DNA from: Hydrogenophilales bacterium
GTDB lineage: Bacteria > Pseudomonadota > Gammaproteobacteria > Burkholderiales > Thiobacteraceae
Direction of reading: 5' to 3'
Assembly (NCBI GenBank): GCA_016235775.1
Contig: JACRIU010000122.1
Location: 1-51,218, forward strand
Length of the DNA: 51,218 nt
In this document: piece after piece, positions 27,526 through 36,951 of the stretch
Numbering within the stretch: the first letter of the stretch is position 1
Layout: each line of letters opens with the position of its first letter
Notes under the pieces: generated by a model
What the model saw: the letters and a program-made list of their open reading frames with translations, nothing else
Told to the model about the DNA's origin: nothing
Database searches by the model: none
Position numbers and translations under genes: made by a program

Positions 27526-28625
27526 AAACAACGATGCGTAAGTTCACCTTGCTTGTCCTGGGGGGCATGTCCGCGCTGGCAAGTTTTCAAGCGGCCCAAG
27601 CCCAATCGTATGGACGCACGGAATTGGTTGCCTCGATATCCCGGAATATGCCCGCCGGCGTGGCGGTTAGCCAATCCGGCGAGGTCTATCTAAGCTTTCC
27701 TCGTTGGGGCGATGTAGTGCCAATCGCCGTGGGGCGCTTGGCGTCATCCGGGGAAATCATTCCTTTTCCGAATGCGGAAATGAATCGTTTTGACCCGGCT
27801 AATCCCGCCGGTTGGCACTCGACGCTGGGCATGAAATTCGACGCGCAAGACAACTTGTGGGTGTTGGATAACGCGCGGGTCGAGTTTCAACCCGCGGCCA
27901 AGGGCGCAATCAAGCTGGTGGCCTACAGCGCGCAAACCGGGCAACTGACACATGCTTTCACCTTTCCGGAAAAGATCGCGCATCCCGGCACGTCCTTCTT
28001 GAACGACCTGGTGATTGATGAGAAGCGGAAGTTTATTTACATCAGCGATATGTCCGCGGGCGGCCAGAGCGCGCTCATTGTCTATGACATTACCGCGCAA
28101 AAAGCTTGGCGAGCGTTGGATGGACACCGTTCCGTCATGCCGGAGAAAGTTGCCGTGTTTGTAGAGCGGAACGCGATCAACATCAACGCGGGTATCGATG
28201 GCATTGCGCTGGATGCAAATGAGGAATATGTCTATTGGAAAGCGTTATCCGGCAGAACGCTATACCGGATTGGCGCCCGCTATTTACGCGACAGCCAGTT
28301 GCCCGATTCAGAGCGCCAGAAGAAAGTCGAAACCGTCGGGGATACGCCCATAGCGGATGGTTTGTTGATTGATGGCGCGGGTAATTTTTACTTGACTGAT
28401 TTGGAGCATTCCGCCGTGATCAAACGCCAGCGGGATGGTGTTCTGAGCATCGTTTCCGCCGATGAAAAAATTATTTGGCCGGATTCGCTGGCGGCGAGGG
28501 GAGATGGATGGCTGTATGTCGTCAGCAATCAAATTAATCGCATGAAATCGTTTAACCAAGGCAACGACAGGCGCTCGCCGCCCTATTCCTTGCTGCGAGT
28601 TTGGATCGGCAATGAAGCCAGATAA
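27519..28625 (+). CDS. Exported MRJP/Yellow-type beta-propeller protein
   Basis: About 368 residues with a signal peptide (RKFTLLVLGGMSALASFQAA, cleavage after AQA) and a propeller of the major-royal-jelly/Yellow family: GVAVSQSGEVYLSFPRWGD, LGMKFDAQDNLWVLDNAR, FLNDLVIDEKRKFIYISDMS, ADGLLIDGAGNFYLTDLEHS. Start is either ATG 27519 (overlapping the VOC gene by 7 bases) or 27534. It is the second exported propeller of the operon and not a close copy of the first. Bacterial members are poorly understood; small-molecule binding or lactone hydrolysis is possible. Confidence 0.82.
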   Translation: MVKTTMRKFTLLVLGGMSALASFQAAQAQSYGRTELVASISRNMPAGVAVSQSGEVYLSFPRWGDVVPIAVGRLASSGEIIPFPNAEMNRFDPANPAGWHSTLGMKFDAQDNLWVLDNARVEFQPAAKGAIKLVAYSAQTGQLTHAFTFPEKIAHPGTSFLNDLVIDEKRKFIYISDMSAGGQSALIVYDITAQKAWRALDGHRSVMPEKVAVFVERNAININAGIDGIALDANEEYVYWKALSGRTLYRIGARYLRDSQLPDSERQKKVETVGDTPIADGLLIDGAGNFYLTDLEHSAVIKRQRDGVLSIVSADEKIIWPDSLAARGDGWLYVVSNQINRMKSFNQGNDRRSPPYSLLRVWIGNEAR

Positions 28626-28687
28626 GTCCTCGTCGATAAAAGCACGGCGCCACGCCGCCCCCTTCGGTGACCCCTTAAGGTGAAAAC

Positions 28688-29605
28688 ATGAAAATCCTAC
28701 GCGCGGCCAATTGGCGGCCCGTGCTTGCGCTCATCGTGCTCTCTGCGATCTGGGGCTATAACTGGATCATGATGAAAGTCGCGGTGAAATATGCCGCGCC
28801 CTTTGATTTTGCCGCGATTAGAACCGTGCTGGGCGCGCTGAGTTTATTTATCGTGATTGCGCTGTATAAGCGCATCCGGTGGCCAGATTGTGCCGGTCAG
28901 ACAGCCTTGCTGGGCGTGTTGCAAACCACTGGATTTTTCGGGTTTAGCATGTGGGCGCTGGAAGCGGGGGGCGCGGGAAAAACCGCGGCGCTTGTTTATA
29001 CCATGCCCTTTTGGGTGTTGGTGTTCGCCTGGCCGCTGTTAAAGGAGCGGGTGCGGGGTATCCAGTGGCCCGCCATTGTGCTCGCCTTTGTTGGCTTGAT
29101 GTTTGTCTTGGAGCCATGGCGATTGCAGAGCAACTTAAGCAGCAAATTACTCGCTGTCATGGCGGGTATATCTTGGGCGTTGAGTGTGATCGTGGCGAAA
29201 ACCCTGCGCCGGAAATCGAGCTTGGATTTATTGTCGCTTACCGCATGGCAAATGCTGTTCGGCGCGTTGCCTTTTTTTGCAATCGTTGCCTTGGCGCCGT
29301 CGCAACCTATCCATTGGCAGAGTGAATTTATCGTTGCGCTTTTTTACAATGTCATTCCCGCCAATGCCGTTGCCTGGGTGTTGTGGCTGTATATCCTCGG
29401 CAGATTACCCGCCGGCTTGGCCAGCCTGGGCTTGCTGGGCGCGCCGGTGATTGGCGTGCTTTCCGCCTGGATACAACTCGATGAACAGCCCGGCGTAGCC
29501 GAGCTGTGGGGGATGGCGTGCATCGCCCTCGGATTATTGCTTCTTTCCGTGCAAGGCTGGATTCGTTTGAAATTTAATAACGGCCTGGCGGTAAACGCGG
29601 AATAA
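28688..29605 (+). CDS. EamA/DMT-family transporter
   Basis: A 305-residue inner-membrane protein with about ten hydrophobic helices and two EamA repeats (LSAIWGYNWIMMKVAVKYA near the start; ISWALSVIVAKTLRRKSSLD at the start of the second half). Members export amino acids, purines or other small metabolites. A TAAGGTG site precedes the ATG. It closes the operon and is the natural candidate to move its product or substrate across the membrane. Confidence 0.92.
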   Translation: MKILRAANWRPVLALIVLSAIWGYNWIMMKVAVKYAAPFDFAAIRTVLGALSLFIVIALYKRIRWPDCAGQTALLGVLQTTGFFGFSMWALEAGGAGKTAALVYTMPFWVLVFAWPLLKERVRGIQWPAIVLAFVGLMFVLEPWRLQSNLSSKLLAVMAGISWALSVIVAKTLRRKSSLDLLSLTAWQMLFGALPFFAIVALAPSQPIHWQSEFIVALFYNVIPANAVAWVLWLYILGRLPAGLASLGLLGAPVIGVLSAWIQLDEQPGVAELWGMACIALGLLLLSVQGWIRLKFNNGLAVNAE

Positions 29606-29627
29606 GGCCCGGCCTGGTAAAACGGCA

Positions 29628-30170
29628 TTAATCGCCCAAGCCCGTGGGCAAGCCGTCGATGCTGATGCGGTTTTTATCCGCGCGGTATTGGCGCAAACCC
29701 TCATCGCCTTTTTTGTTCGCCCAATTTACCAAGTCATCGCGCTCGCCGCTGTATTCAAAACGCGGCACACCAAAGCCGCACGAGGTTTGCAGCGATTCAA
29801 TGGTCAGCACCACGATTTGCCGCGCGCCGGGAATCGGCGGGAATAAGCCATACAGCGCAGCCCATTCCGCATCGCCCGGCATGACCAGCGCGCCTGTGCC
29901 ATACAAGCGCAAAATAAGCGGCGCATCATCGAAGCTGGTAAACATCAGCGTCAGGCGTCCATCCGCGCGCAAATGGGCGGCGGTTTCCGCGCTGCTGCCG
30001 GTGAGATCGAGGTAGGCGACGCGTTGCGCATCGAGAATACGCAGTGTCTGCAAGCCCTTGGGTGAAACATTGATGCGCCCGTCCGCCGCCGCCGTGCCGG
30101 TAAAAAATAGGTGTTGCGCGCGGATAAAATCCATCAACTCATCGGTCAAGGCGGCGTAAAATTTCGCCAT
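29628..30170 (-). CDS. Pyridoxamine 5'-phosphate oxidase-family (FMN-binding) protein
   Basis: A 180-residue split-barrel flavin protein. Typical are MAKFYAALTDELMDFIRAQH at the start, FFTGTAAADGRINVSPKG, VAYLDLTGSSAETAAHLRAD and GRLTLMFTSFDDAPLILRLYG. It is like the stand-alone general-stress or F420/FMN-binding members, not like PdxH. It is convergent with the preceding operon and divergent from the next gene, so it is probably a single-gene unit. Confidence 0.88.
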   Translation of the reverse strand: MAKFYAALTDELMDFIRAQHLFFTGTAAADGRINVSPKGLQTLRILDAQRVAYLDLTGSSAETAAHLRADGRLTLMFTSFDDAPLILRLYGTGALVMPGDAEWAALYGLFPPIPGARQIVVLTIESLQTSCGFGVPRFEYSGERDDLVNWANKKGDEGLRQYRADKNRISIDGLPTGLGD

Positions 30171-30205
30171 GGTTTTTCCTTATCAAATAAATCCAGGATA
30201 GGATT

Positions 30206-30613
30206 TTGCCCTATAAACGTAAAGCGCATGTGTTGTTCGCCGGCAGCGGTGAGGTGTGCCGCGCCCTGCTGGCTGCAAGCTTCGCCAATACGGCCGGGGC
30301 CGCGTGGATGGAGGCGCGTGCGGTGGCGCTGCATGAGGCGCCCTTGGCGCCGGAACCAGGCTGCGTGCTGGCAGGAATCGATTTACCCGATCAAACATTG
30401 CACCGCTTGGATCAGGCAAACATCGCGTGGGCGGATTTGATCGTGGCGCTGGATGAAGCATCGGATATTGCCTGCCCCCGGTTGCCGTCGAGCGTGCAGA
30501 AGCGCTGCTATCCTTTCCCTCAGCCGGAAAATTTGGAGGACTTGCGGCGCGTGCGCGACGCGATTCAGCAGCGCGTGGAAGGCATGATCGGCGGCATGCG
30601 GATGATAAAATGA
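30206..30613 (+). CDS. LMW phosphotyrosine-phosphatase-fold protein without catalytic cysteine
   Basis: A 135-residue protein whose N-terminal P-loop region reads VLFAGSGEVCRALLAASF where active low-molecular-weight phosphatases and arsenate reductases have VLFVCxGNxCRSPMAE. The nucleophile position is Gly13; only the second cysteine (C18) and arginine (R19) remain. The C-terminal DLIVALDEASDIACP and ENLEDLRRVRDAIQQRVEGM match the family, but the DP general-acid motif is replaced by QP. I infer an inactive relative. The only start fitting the fold is TTG at 30206, seven bases after AGGATAGG. Confidence 0.7.
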   Translation: MPYKRKAHVLFAGSGEVCRALLAASFANTAGAAWMEARAVALHEAPLAPEPGCVLAGIDLPDQTLHRLDQANIAWADLIVALDEASDIACPRLPSSVQKRCYPFPQPENLEDLRRVRDAIQQRVEGMIGGMRMIK

Positions 30614-30664
30614 GAGCATTGCTGCAAACCGACAAACCCGCGTTTATCGAGAAAAGAGTTCAAC

Positions 30665-32131
<1,467 letters not shown>

Positions 32132-32221
32132 CCTGGAAAAAATCGGTGGCCCACGAAAAACACGAAATAGACCAATATCAAGGCCACCCTATTTTTGCGC
32201 TGCGACGCTACCGGGCGAGCC

Positions 32222-32244
32222 GTAGCGCCGGCTTCCAGCCGGCA
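32222..32244. repeat. 23-bp palindromic element, left copy
   Basis: GTAGCGCCGGCTTCCAGCCG plus GCA; the core GCCGGCTTCCAGCCGGC is a 7-bp perfect stem. An identical 23-bp copy is at 42598-42620. The two lie just outside the CRISPR-Cas island on either side. Confidence 0.85.
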
Positions 32245-32291
32245 ACAAACCCGGCAAAATAAAACCTTGTCGCACCCGCGAAGGCGGGCAT

Positions 32292-32328
32292 GCAGCGCTT
32301 GTTTGATTGAGCGGGCGCGGATTGAAAC
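32292..32328 (+). repeat. Stand-alone diverged CRISPR repeat
   Basis: These 37 bases align without gaps to the type I-C repeats at 42275 and 42346. Against the 42275 repeat 31 positions are identical, including the whole 3' part GAGCGGGCGCGGATTGAAAC. The six differences are at repeat positions 4, 8, 9, 11, 13 and 14. The last five lie in the 5' arm of the hairpin, and each gives a G-U pair instead of a Watson-Crick pair in the plus-strand RNA, so the stem can still form over its full length. No second repeat follows at spacer distance. Confidence 0.85.
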
Positions 32329-32555
32329 ACATGGAGCTCGGACAGGAATCGCACCGCCCCGGTGTGGCTTTATGCTTCCAGCTTGATGATGTGCTGTGCC
32401 TGCATATCGCCTTTCAACTGATATCCGCATCGAGCGCTTTAATCAGGAGTGATCTTTTTGCGGCGCTCGCGCGGATAAACTTTTAGGTATGGCGATTTAT
32501 CGGGAAAAGCGAAAGACCAAAACAAGGGCGGGCGTGTCTGTGGGGCACGGACAAT

Positions 32556-32580
32556 AAAAAACCCCCGCCGAGGCGGGGTT
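32556..32580 (-). terminator. Terminator of the phosphoribosyltransferase gene
   Basis: Read on the minus strand, AACCCCGCC TC GGCGGGG forms a GC-rich hairpin directly followed by a run of six T. It lies about 50 bases after the stop codon of the minus-strand phosphoribosyltransferase gene. Confidence 0.85.
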
Positions 32581-32628
32581 GGTGTGGGGTGGCTGCGAAT
32601 GACTTACTTTGTCGTTTCCAGCATGAAT

Positions 32629-33354
32629 CTATTGTTTGAACGCTTGCTTTGCCTCAACGATTCGATTTCGGATGGTGTCAACATCCGGGGAGTTGAGGAG
32701 GTAGCGAGCTTCCGATTCGGTAAGACGGTCGAAGCCGTAACCGAACTCGATTTCCCACCATTTTTCAAGGTCTGTACCATGTTTGTTCCTTAATGATTCC
32801 AAGGTCTCATTCGATAAATTCAGTCTGGCAGAATAAGGCTTGCCGGTCAATGTCGCGGCAAAAACGGCACGCCCGCCATGCGCCTCAATGTGACCCTTCA
32901 GATTTGCCAGGGTTCCACCCTGACCGATGAAGTCATCCACCAATAAATAATCACTCCCTTTGGATACGCTTCCATCAAATAGCGGCTGGATCGCCAGTCG
33001 GTAAAATCCGCCAGAACCAGTGCGCCCGACCCGGTTGATTTGCACGATATCATCGTCAAGCAGCAGTCCGAGCCTTACGGCAAGCAAGCCGCCAATTGCG
33101 GTGGGAATGACATTCTCTCCCGCCTCTTCTATAGCCTGGACGGCCGCCACAATCGGTTTTGCGCCACCGAGCGATGCGCGTATGCCCTGTATCTGGCTTT
33201 CTCCGATGAACGCGAGCGCCAAGCGCTGAGCCGCTACGATATCACCGGATTTTGCGGCAAGATAATCCGGGTGTTTTTTGACGGCGCTTTCTTCCGCCTG
33301 GATCGCTACATCCGGGAAGCTGTTCCAAGCGCTGCGGGCTGGGTTGAAATTCAT
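32629..33354 (-). CDS. Phosphoribosyltransferase-domain protein
   Basis: A 241-residue protein with a type I phosphoribosyltransferase core. The PRPP-binding loop is YLLVDDFIGQGGTLANLKGH (about residues 137-156). Upstream are an N-terminal helical part beginning MNFNPARSAWNSFPDVAI and a hood-like segment IPTAIGGLLAVRLGLLLDDD. I start at 33354 since MNFNPARSAW begins the conserved region; the frame is open 66 residues further but that part looks non-coding. The substrate is unknown. It lies between the diverged CRISPR repeat and the cas operon, transcribed away from the cas genes. Confidence 0.82.
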   Translation of the reverse strand: MNFNPARSAWNSFPDVAIQAEESAVKKHPDYLAAKSGDIVAAQRLALAFIGESQIQGIRASLGGAKPIVAAVQAIEEAGENVIPTAIGGLLAVRLGLLLDDDIVQINRVGRTGSGGFYRLAIQPLFDGSVSKGSDYLLVDDFIGQGGTLANLKGHIEAHGGRAVFAATLTGKPYSARLNLSNETLESLRNKHGTDLEKWWEIEFGYGFDRLTESEARYLLNSPDVDTIRNRIVEAKQAFKQ

Positions 33355-33539
33355 TTCCGGAATGGTATCAGTAGCGGGTATTTCCTGCTGGATGCGCTTT
33401 TTTGCCCTGCGCCGGCGCGAGCCGGTCGAGCGCTTGCAATAAAGGCGCCACGCCCACCCATAGGGCCTTTCGTCGTATCCTGTAATCCCGTCGCTGCCCT
33501 GTACCCGATCGGGGTGGGAACAACGGGCGAAATAACGAT

Positions 33540-33567
33540 TTGACTGGCTCACCTAGTGAGCTAGTAC
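33540..33567 (+). promoter_or_regulatory. Promoter with embedded palindromic operator ahead of the cas operon
   Basis: TTGACT at 33540-33545 is a near-consensus -35 element. The perfect palindrome GCTCAC CTA GTGAGC (33547-33561) fills the spacer up to a weak -10 (TAGTAC, 33562-33567). This layout suits a repressor that blocks polymerase. The next gene encodes a DUF433 antitoxin-like protein, the natural candidate to bind it. Confidence 0.5.
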
Positions 33568-33639
33568 GGACAGTAACATGCGCCAATGCGAATAGTTTTT
33601 CCACCCAGCATTCCCAGTAAAACAGAACGAGGAGCGAGC

Positions 33640-33924
33640 ATGCAACACCGCTGGAAAGAACGAATTTCGTCGAACCCTGGCGTGCTTGCAGGTAAACCGG
33701 TTGTTGCGGGCACGCGCATATCCGTGGAACTGCTACTGGACTGCCTGGCTGGCGGCTGGGGTGTAAACGAAGTGGTAGAGGCCTACCCGCATATCGCGCC
33801 GGAAGATGTATTGGCGGCATTGGCTTTTTCCGCGGATGTTCTGCGGCGGAAACCGTATATCACCGTACCTGAAGTTGAAGAATCGGCGGGTGGGGAAAAT
33901 GACGATAACTGCTTACGCGCATAG
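33640..33924 (+). CDS. DUF433-domain antitoxin-like protein heading the cas operon
   Basis: A 94-residue DUF433 protein: RISSNPGVLAGKPVVAGTRI, SVELLLDCLAGGWGVNEVVE and PHIAPEDVLAALAFSADVLR are the family's helix-turn-helix-like core. Family members usually pair with VapC-like PIN toxins as DNA-binding antitoxins. No PIN-domain gene follows here; instead the frame overlaps the cas3 start by 26 bases. An ACGAGGAGCGAGC site precedes the ATG. I infer it may regulate the cas promoter. The 5' gap (33355-33639) holds the operator and no other gene. Confidence 0.85.
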   Translation: MQHRWKERISSNPGVLAGKPVVAGTRISVELLLDCLAGGWGVNEVVEAYPHIAPEDVLAALAFSADVLRRKPYITVPEVEESAGGENDDNCLRA

Positions 33925-36196
33925 CGCCAATACATGCGGAAAATGGCATCTATTACGGGTTCACCTTGACGCAGTTGGGCGCATTGCATCAGGGTTCGTC
34001 AGCAACATGCCATGGGCAGAGGAAGCAATGCTGGCAGGGCAACTCCATGATTTAGGGAAATACGGCGATCGCTTCCAGGCTCGGCTGCGGGGCGAAGAAT
34101 CCGGGCTGGATCATTGGTCAGCGGGGGCATGGGTTGCGCTGGAGTATAAGTGTGCGGCCGCCGCGCTAGCCATTCAGGGACATCACATCGGTCTGCAATC
34201 GCTTGCCCACGACGATTTGAAAAGGCTTAACCCTAAGTGGCTGGCGGAGCATCCTCAATTACTGCGTCTGACCGCGCCAGAAATTCAGACACTGAAAAAT
34301 CACTTTGCCGACGATGACCTGACGGTGCCCCCGGTAAAACAGACCGTATTGGGTAGCTCGCTCGACGCCACCGTGCCCACCATGCTGGATGTGCGCATGT
34401 TGTTTTCCACTTTGGTGGACGCTGACTATCTGGACACCGACGCGCATTTTGAGGGAGATGCCTCCGGCAAACGATACCGCCCGTCCGGGCCAGAGCTGGA
34501 TGCCTCCAATGCCCTAAAATTGGTACTCGAGAATATCAAACAGACTCAAGCAAACGCCACCGCCTCGCTTGACGTGCTGAATGTTCGCCGCAGCCTGCTC
34601 AAGGCCTGCTTGCAAAGTGCGGAGCGTGATTCCGGCCTGTTCACACTCACCGCCCCCACCGGCAGCGGCAAGACGCTTGCCATGCTAGCCTTCGCCTTGG
34701 CGCACGCGGTAAAACATGGTCTTGATCGGATCATTATGGTGATCCCTTACCTCACTATCACAGAGCAGACCGCCCGTGCTTATCGAGACATCCTAGCGCC
34801 CATATTCGGTAAGGAATATGTACTGGAGCATCATTCCTTGGCAGGTGTTGGGGAAGAAAAATTTCAGCAAGACAGTGAAGGCAAATCAGGGCAACCAAGC
34901 TTTGCCGAGCGGCGACGGCAGCTTCTGGCAGAAAACTGGGATGCGCCGCTCATCGTCACGACCAATGTGCAATTGCTGGAGTCTCTTTTTTCCAACCGAC
35001 CATCTGCTTGTCGCAAGCTGCACCGGCTGCAACGCACCGTGATCCTGTTCGACGAGGCACAAACCCTGCCCGCGCATCTGGCCGTGCCAACGCTCGCTGC
35101 GCTCTCGCACCTGTCCGCCGGTTACGGTTCCAGCGTGGTGTTCGCCACAGCAACCCAGCCAGCCTTCGCACACCTCGATAAAGCCGTCACGGAAACGAAA
35201 GCCCCTGGCTGGCAACCGCGCGAGATCGTGCCCGATCCATCCACCCTGTTCGCACCCATGAAACGTGTTGAATTCGACTGGGACAGCCCGGATGCCCCCG
35301 TGCACTGGGATGATCTTGCCGGGCAATTGGTAAAATCACCTCAAGCTCTATGCATCGTCAATCTCAAACGCCATGCCAAAAGTTTGTGGGAAAAGTTGAA
35401 TGACCCGGCTACGCTGCACCTCTCCACCAACCTTTGCGCTGCCCACCGCCAGGATGTACTGATGACCGTGCGCAAACGGCTCTCTACCAACGAGCCGGTG
35501 CACATGGTTGCAACACAATGCGTAGAAGCGGGCGTGGACTTGGATTTCCCCACAGTAATGCGCGCTTGGGGGCCACTGGATGCCATCATCCAGGCCGCCG
35601 GTCGCTGCAACCGGGAAGGGAGGCGTAGCCAATTCGGGCAGCTCCGAGTGTTTACGCCGGAAGACACGGGTTATCCAACCGATAGCTACCAGCAAGCCAC
35701 CCAGATTGCCCAGATGATCTTCCGCCGTCACGGCGCGACAGGCATGGATATCGACGATCCGGCCTTCATTACCGATTACTATCGTGAACTCTACGATTTG
35801 GCCGACGTAGCAGGCGCCCCTGCCACCCGCGAAATTTTTGACGCCATCCAGGCCGGCAGTTTCCCGGATGTGGCAAAGCTCTACCGGCTTATCAAACAAG
35901 ACGCCATCAACGTCCTCGTACCCTATGCTCCGCAACAAGCGCTGTTCGACAACTTGCGTACTCAAGCCGACGGCACCGGGCTGACCGCCGCCTGGATGCG
36001 CGCCGCTCGAACGCTCGCCGTGAGCCTCTATCGCCCCAAGGATAGCGATCCGATTTGGGATGCCCTGATTCCCGTGCCTGTGGCGGGCTGGAAACAACGC
36101 GAGCAAAACGACTGGTTCATCTACGCCGTGCCGGAGCACTATCATCCACAACTCGGATTGGTTCCACCCGGCACACTTAACACCTGGATAGGATAA
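33899..36196 (+). CDS. cas3: CRISPR-associated helicase-nuclease Cas3, type I-C
   Basis: A 765-residue fused HD nuclease-helicase that degrades DNA marked by Cascade. The HD domain has MTITAYAHSA at the start and MLAGQLHDLGKYGDRFQARL with the HD pair; the helicase has Walker A APTGSGKTLAMLAF, DExH box VILFDEAQTLPAH, SAT-like VVFATATQPAF and motif VI QAAGRCNREGR. The start MTITAYAHS is chosen because the preceding 31 codons belong to the DUF433 overlap and have no similarity. cas5c follows after 14 bases with a GGAGG site. Confidence 0.96.
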   Translation: MTITAYAHSANTCGKWHLLRVHLDAVGRIASGFVSNMPWAEEAMLAGQLHDLGKYGDRFQARLRGEESGLDHWSAGAWVALEYKCAAAALAIQGHHIGLQSLAHDDLKRLNPKWLAEHPQLLRLTAPEIQTLKNHFADDDLTVPPVKQTVLGSSLDATVPTMLDVRMLFSTLVDADYLDTDAHFEGDASGKRYRPSGPELDASNALKLVLENIKQTQANATASLDVLNVRRSLLKACLQSAERDSGLFTLTAPTGSGKTLAMLAFALAHAVKHGLDRIIMVIPYLTITEQTARAYRDILAPIFGKEYVLEHHSLAGVGEEKFQQDSEGKSGQPSFAERRRQLLAENWDAPLIVTTNVQLLESLFSNRPSACRKLHRLQRTVILFDEAQTLPAHLAVPTLAALSHLSAGYGSSVVFATATQPAFAHLDKAVTETKAPGWQPREIVPDPSTLFAPMKRVEFDWDSPDAPVHWDDLAGQLVKSPQALCIVNLKRHAKSLWEKLNDPATLHLSTNLCAAHRQDVLMTVRKRLSTNEPVHMVATQCVEAGVDLDFPTVMRAWGPLDAIIQAAGRCNREGRRSQFGQLRVFTPEDTGYPTDSYQQATQIAQMIFRRHGATGMDIDDPAFITDYYRELYDLADVAGAPATREIFDAIQAGSFPDVAKLYRLIKQDAINVLVPYAPQQALFDNLRTQADGTGLTAAWMRAARTLAVSLYRPKDSDPIWDALIPVPVAGWKQREQNDWFIYAVPEHYHPQLGLVPPGTLNTWIG

Positions 36197-36210
36197 AAAA
36201 GGAGGGCAAC

Positions 36211-36951
36211 ATGAACCGAGGCAAAACCCACTGCCTGGAAGTCTGGGGCGATCTCGCTTGCTTCACCCGACCGGAGATGAAGGTGGAGCGCTACAGCTAT
36301 CCCGTTATCACTCCGTCAGCCGCGCGCGGTACTTTCGACGCCATTTACTGGAAGAAGTCCTACGGCTTTTACTGGCAGGTGGAGCGTGTGGAAATTCTCT
36401 CACCGCCAAAATACCTGGCGCTGCGGCGCAACGAAGTGAAGGACAAGGCGCCCCCGGCGCCCACTGTGCTCGCCTGGGCAGATGGCAAGGAAATGCCGCA
36501 ACCGCTGTGGGCAGACGGCAGCAAAGATGAACTGGGCACCGACCAGAAAGGCCGCACCCAGCGCCAGACCATGGCGCTCAAAAACGTCCGTTATCGGCTT
36601 CATGCCCATATCCACGCACGCAGCTCTCAAGCCGACTTAAATGCACTGGATGCACAGTTTGTCCGTCGCGCCAGCCACGGCAAATGCTTCTACCAACCTT
36701 ATCTCGGCTGCCGGGAGTTTCCCGCGTGGTTTGAATTGCGAACCGAAGACACGGCCACGCATCCCATCGCACTCGACCTCGATCTGGGCTACATGCTCTA
36801 CGACGTATTCGACTTGGGCACTGAAAACGACGTACACGCCAAACCCGCCATCAGCGTTTTTCACGCTCAAGTCATGGCCGGGGTTATGCATATCCCGGCT
36901 TATGAAGACAACGCGGTAAAGAAAGCCTGCGGGGAGGACTTCCATGCTTGA
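36211..36951 (+). CDS. cas5c: Cas5c (Cas5d), pre-crRNA endoribonuclease, type I-C
   Basis: A 246-residue RAMP protein which in type I-C cuts the precursor CRISPR RNA at the repeat hairpin and stays bound to the 5' handle. Typical motifs are LEVWGDLACFTRPEMKVERY, SYPVITPSAARGTFDAIYWK, FRRNE-like LALRRNEVK and the C-terminal LGYMLYDVFD. It overlaps cas8c by eight bases. Nothing essential looks missing. Confidence 0.96.
   Translation: MNRGKTHCLEVWGDLACFTRPEMKVERYSYPVITPSAARGTFDAIYWKKSYGFYWQVERVEILSPPKYLALRRNEVKDKAPPAPTVLAWADGKEMPQPLWADGSKDELGTDQKGRTQRQTMALKNVRYRLHAHIHARSSQADLNALDAQFVRRASHGKCFYQPYLGCREFPAWFELRTEDTATHPIALDLDLGYMLYDVFDLGTENDVHAKPAISVFHAQVMAGVMHIPAYEDNAVKKACGEDFHA

Larger units (their letters stand above)
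32132..32628. other. Repeat-rich 0.5-kb gap at the left edge of the CRISPR island
   Basis: No credible gene. It contains a single arm CCCACGAAAAACACGAAA (32148-32165) of the palindromic family, a 23-bp GCCGGCTTCCAGCCGGC element (32222-32244), a diverged CRISPR repeat (32292-32328), and a terminator (32556-32580). Between 32329 and 32555 nothing else is clear; GCATCGAGCGCT at 32427 resembles only the first third of the CRISPR repeat. Confidence 0.6.

Noticed and set aside
32427-32463. Second diverged CRISPR repeat after the solitary one
   Set aside because: About 14 of the first 21 bases match and the 3' handle is absent; the distance of 98 bases is not a spacer length.
33368-33820. 150-residue minus-strand frame upstream of the phosphoribosyltransferase
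   Set aside because: It runs through the cas promoter and the DUF433 gene in antisense and shows no family features.
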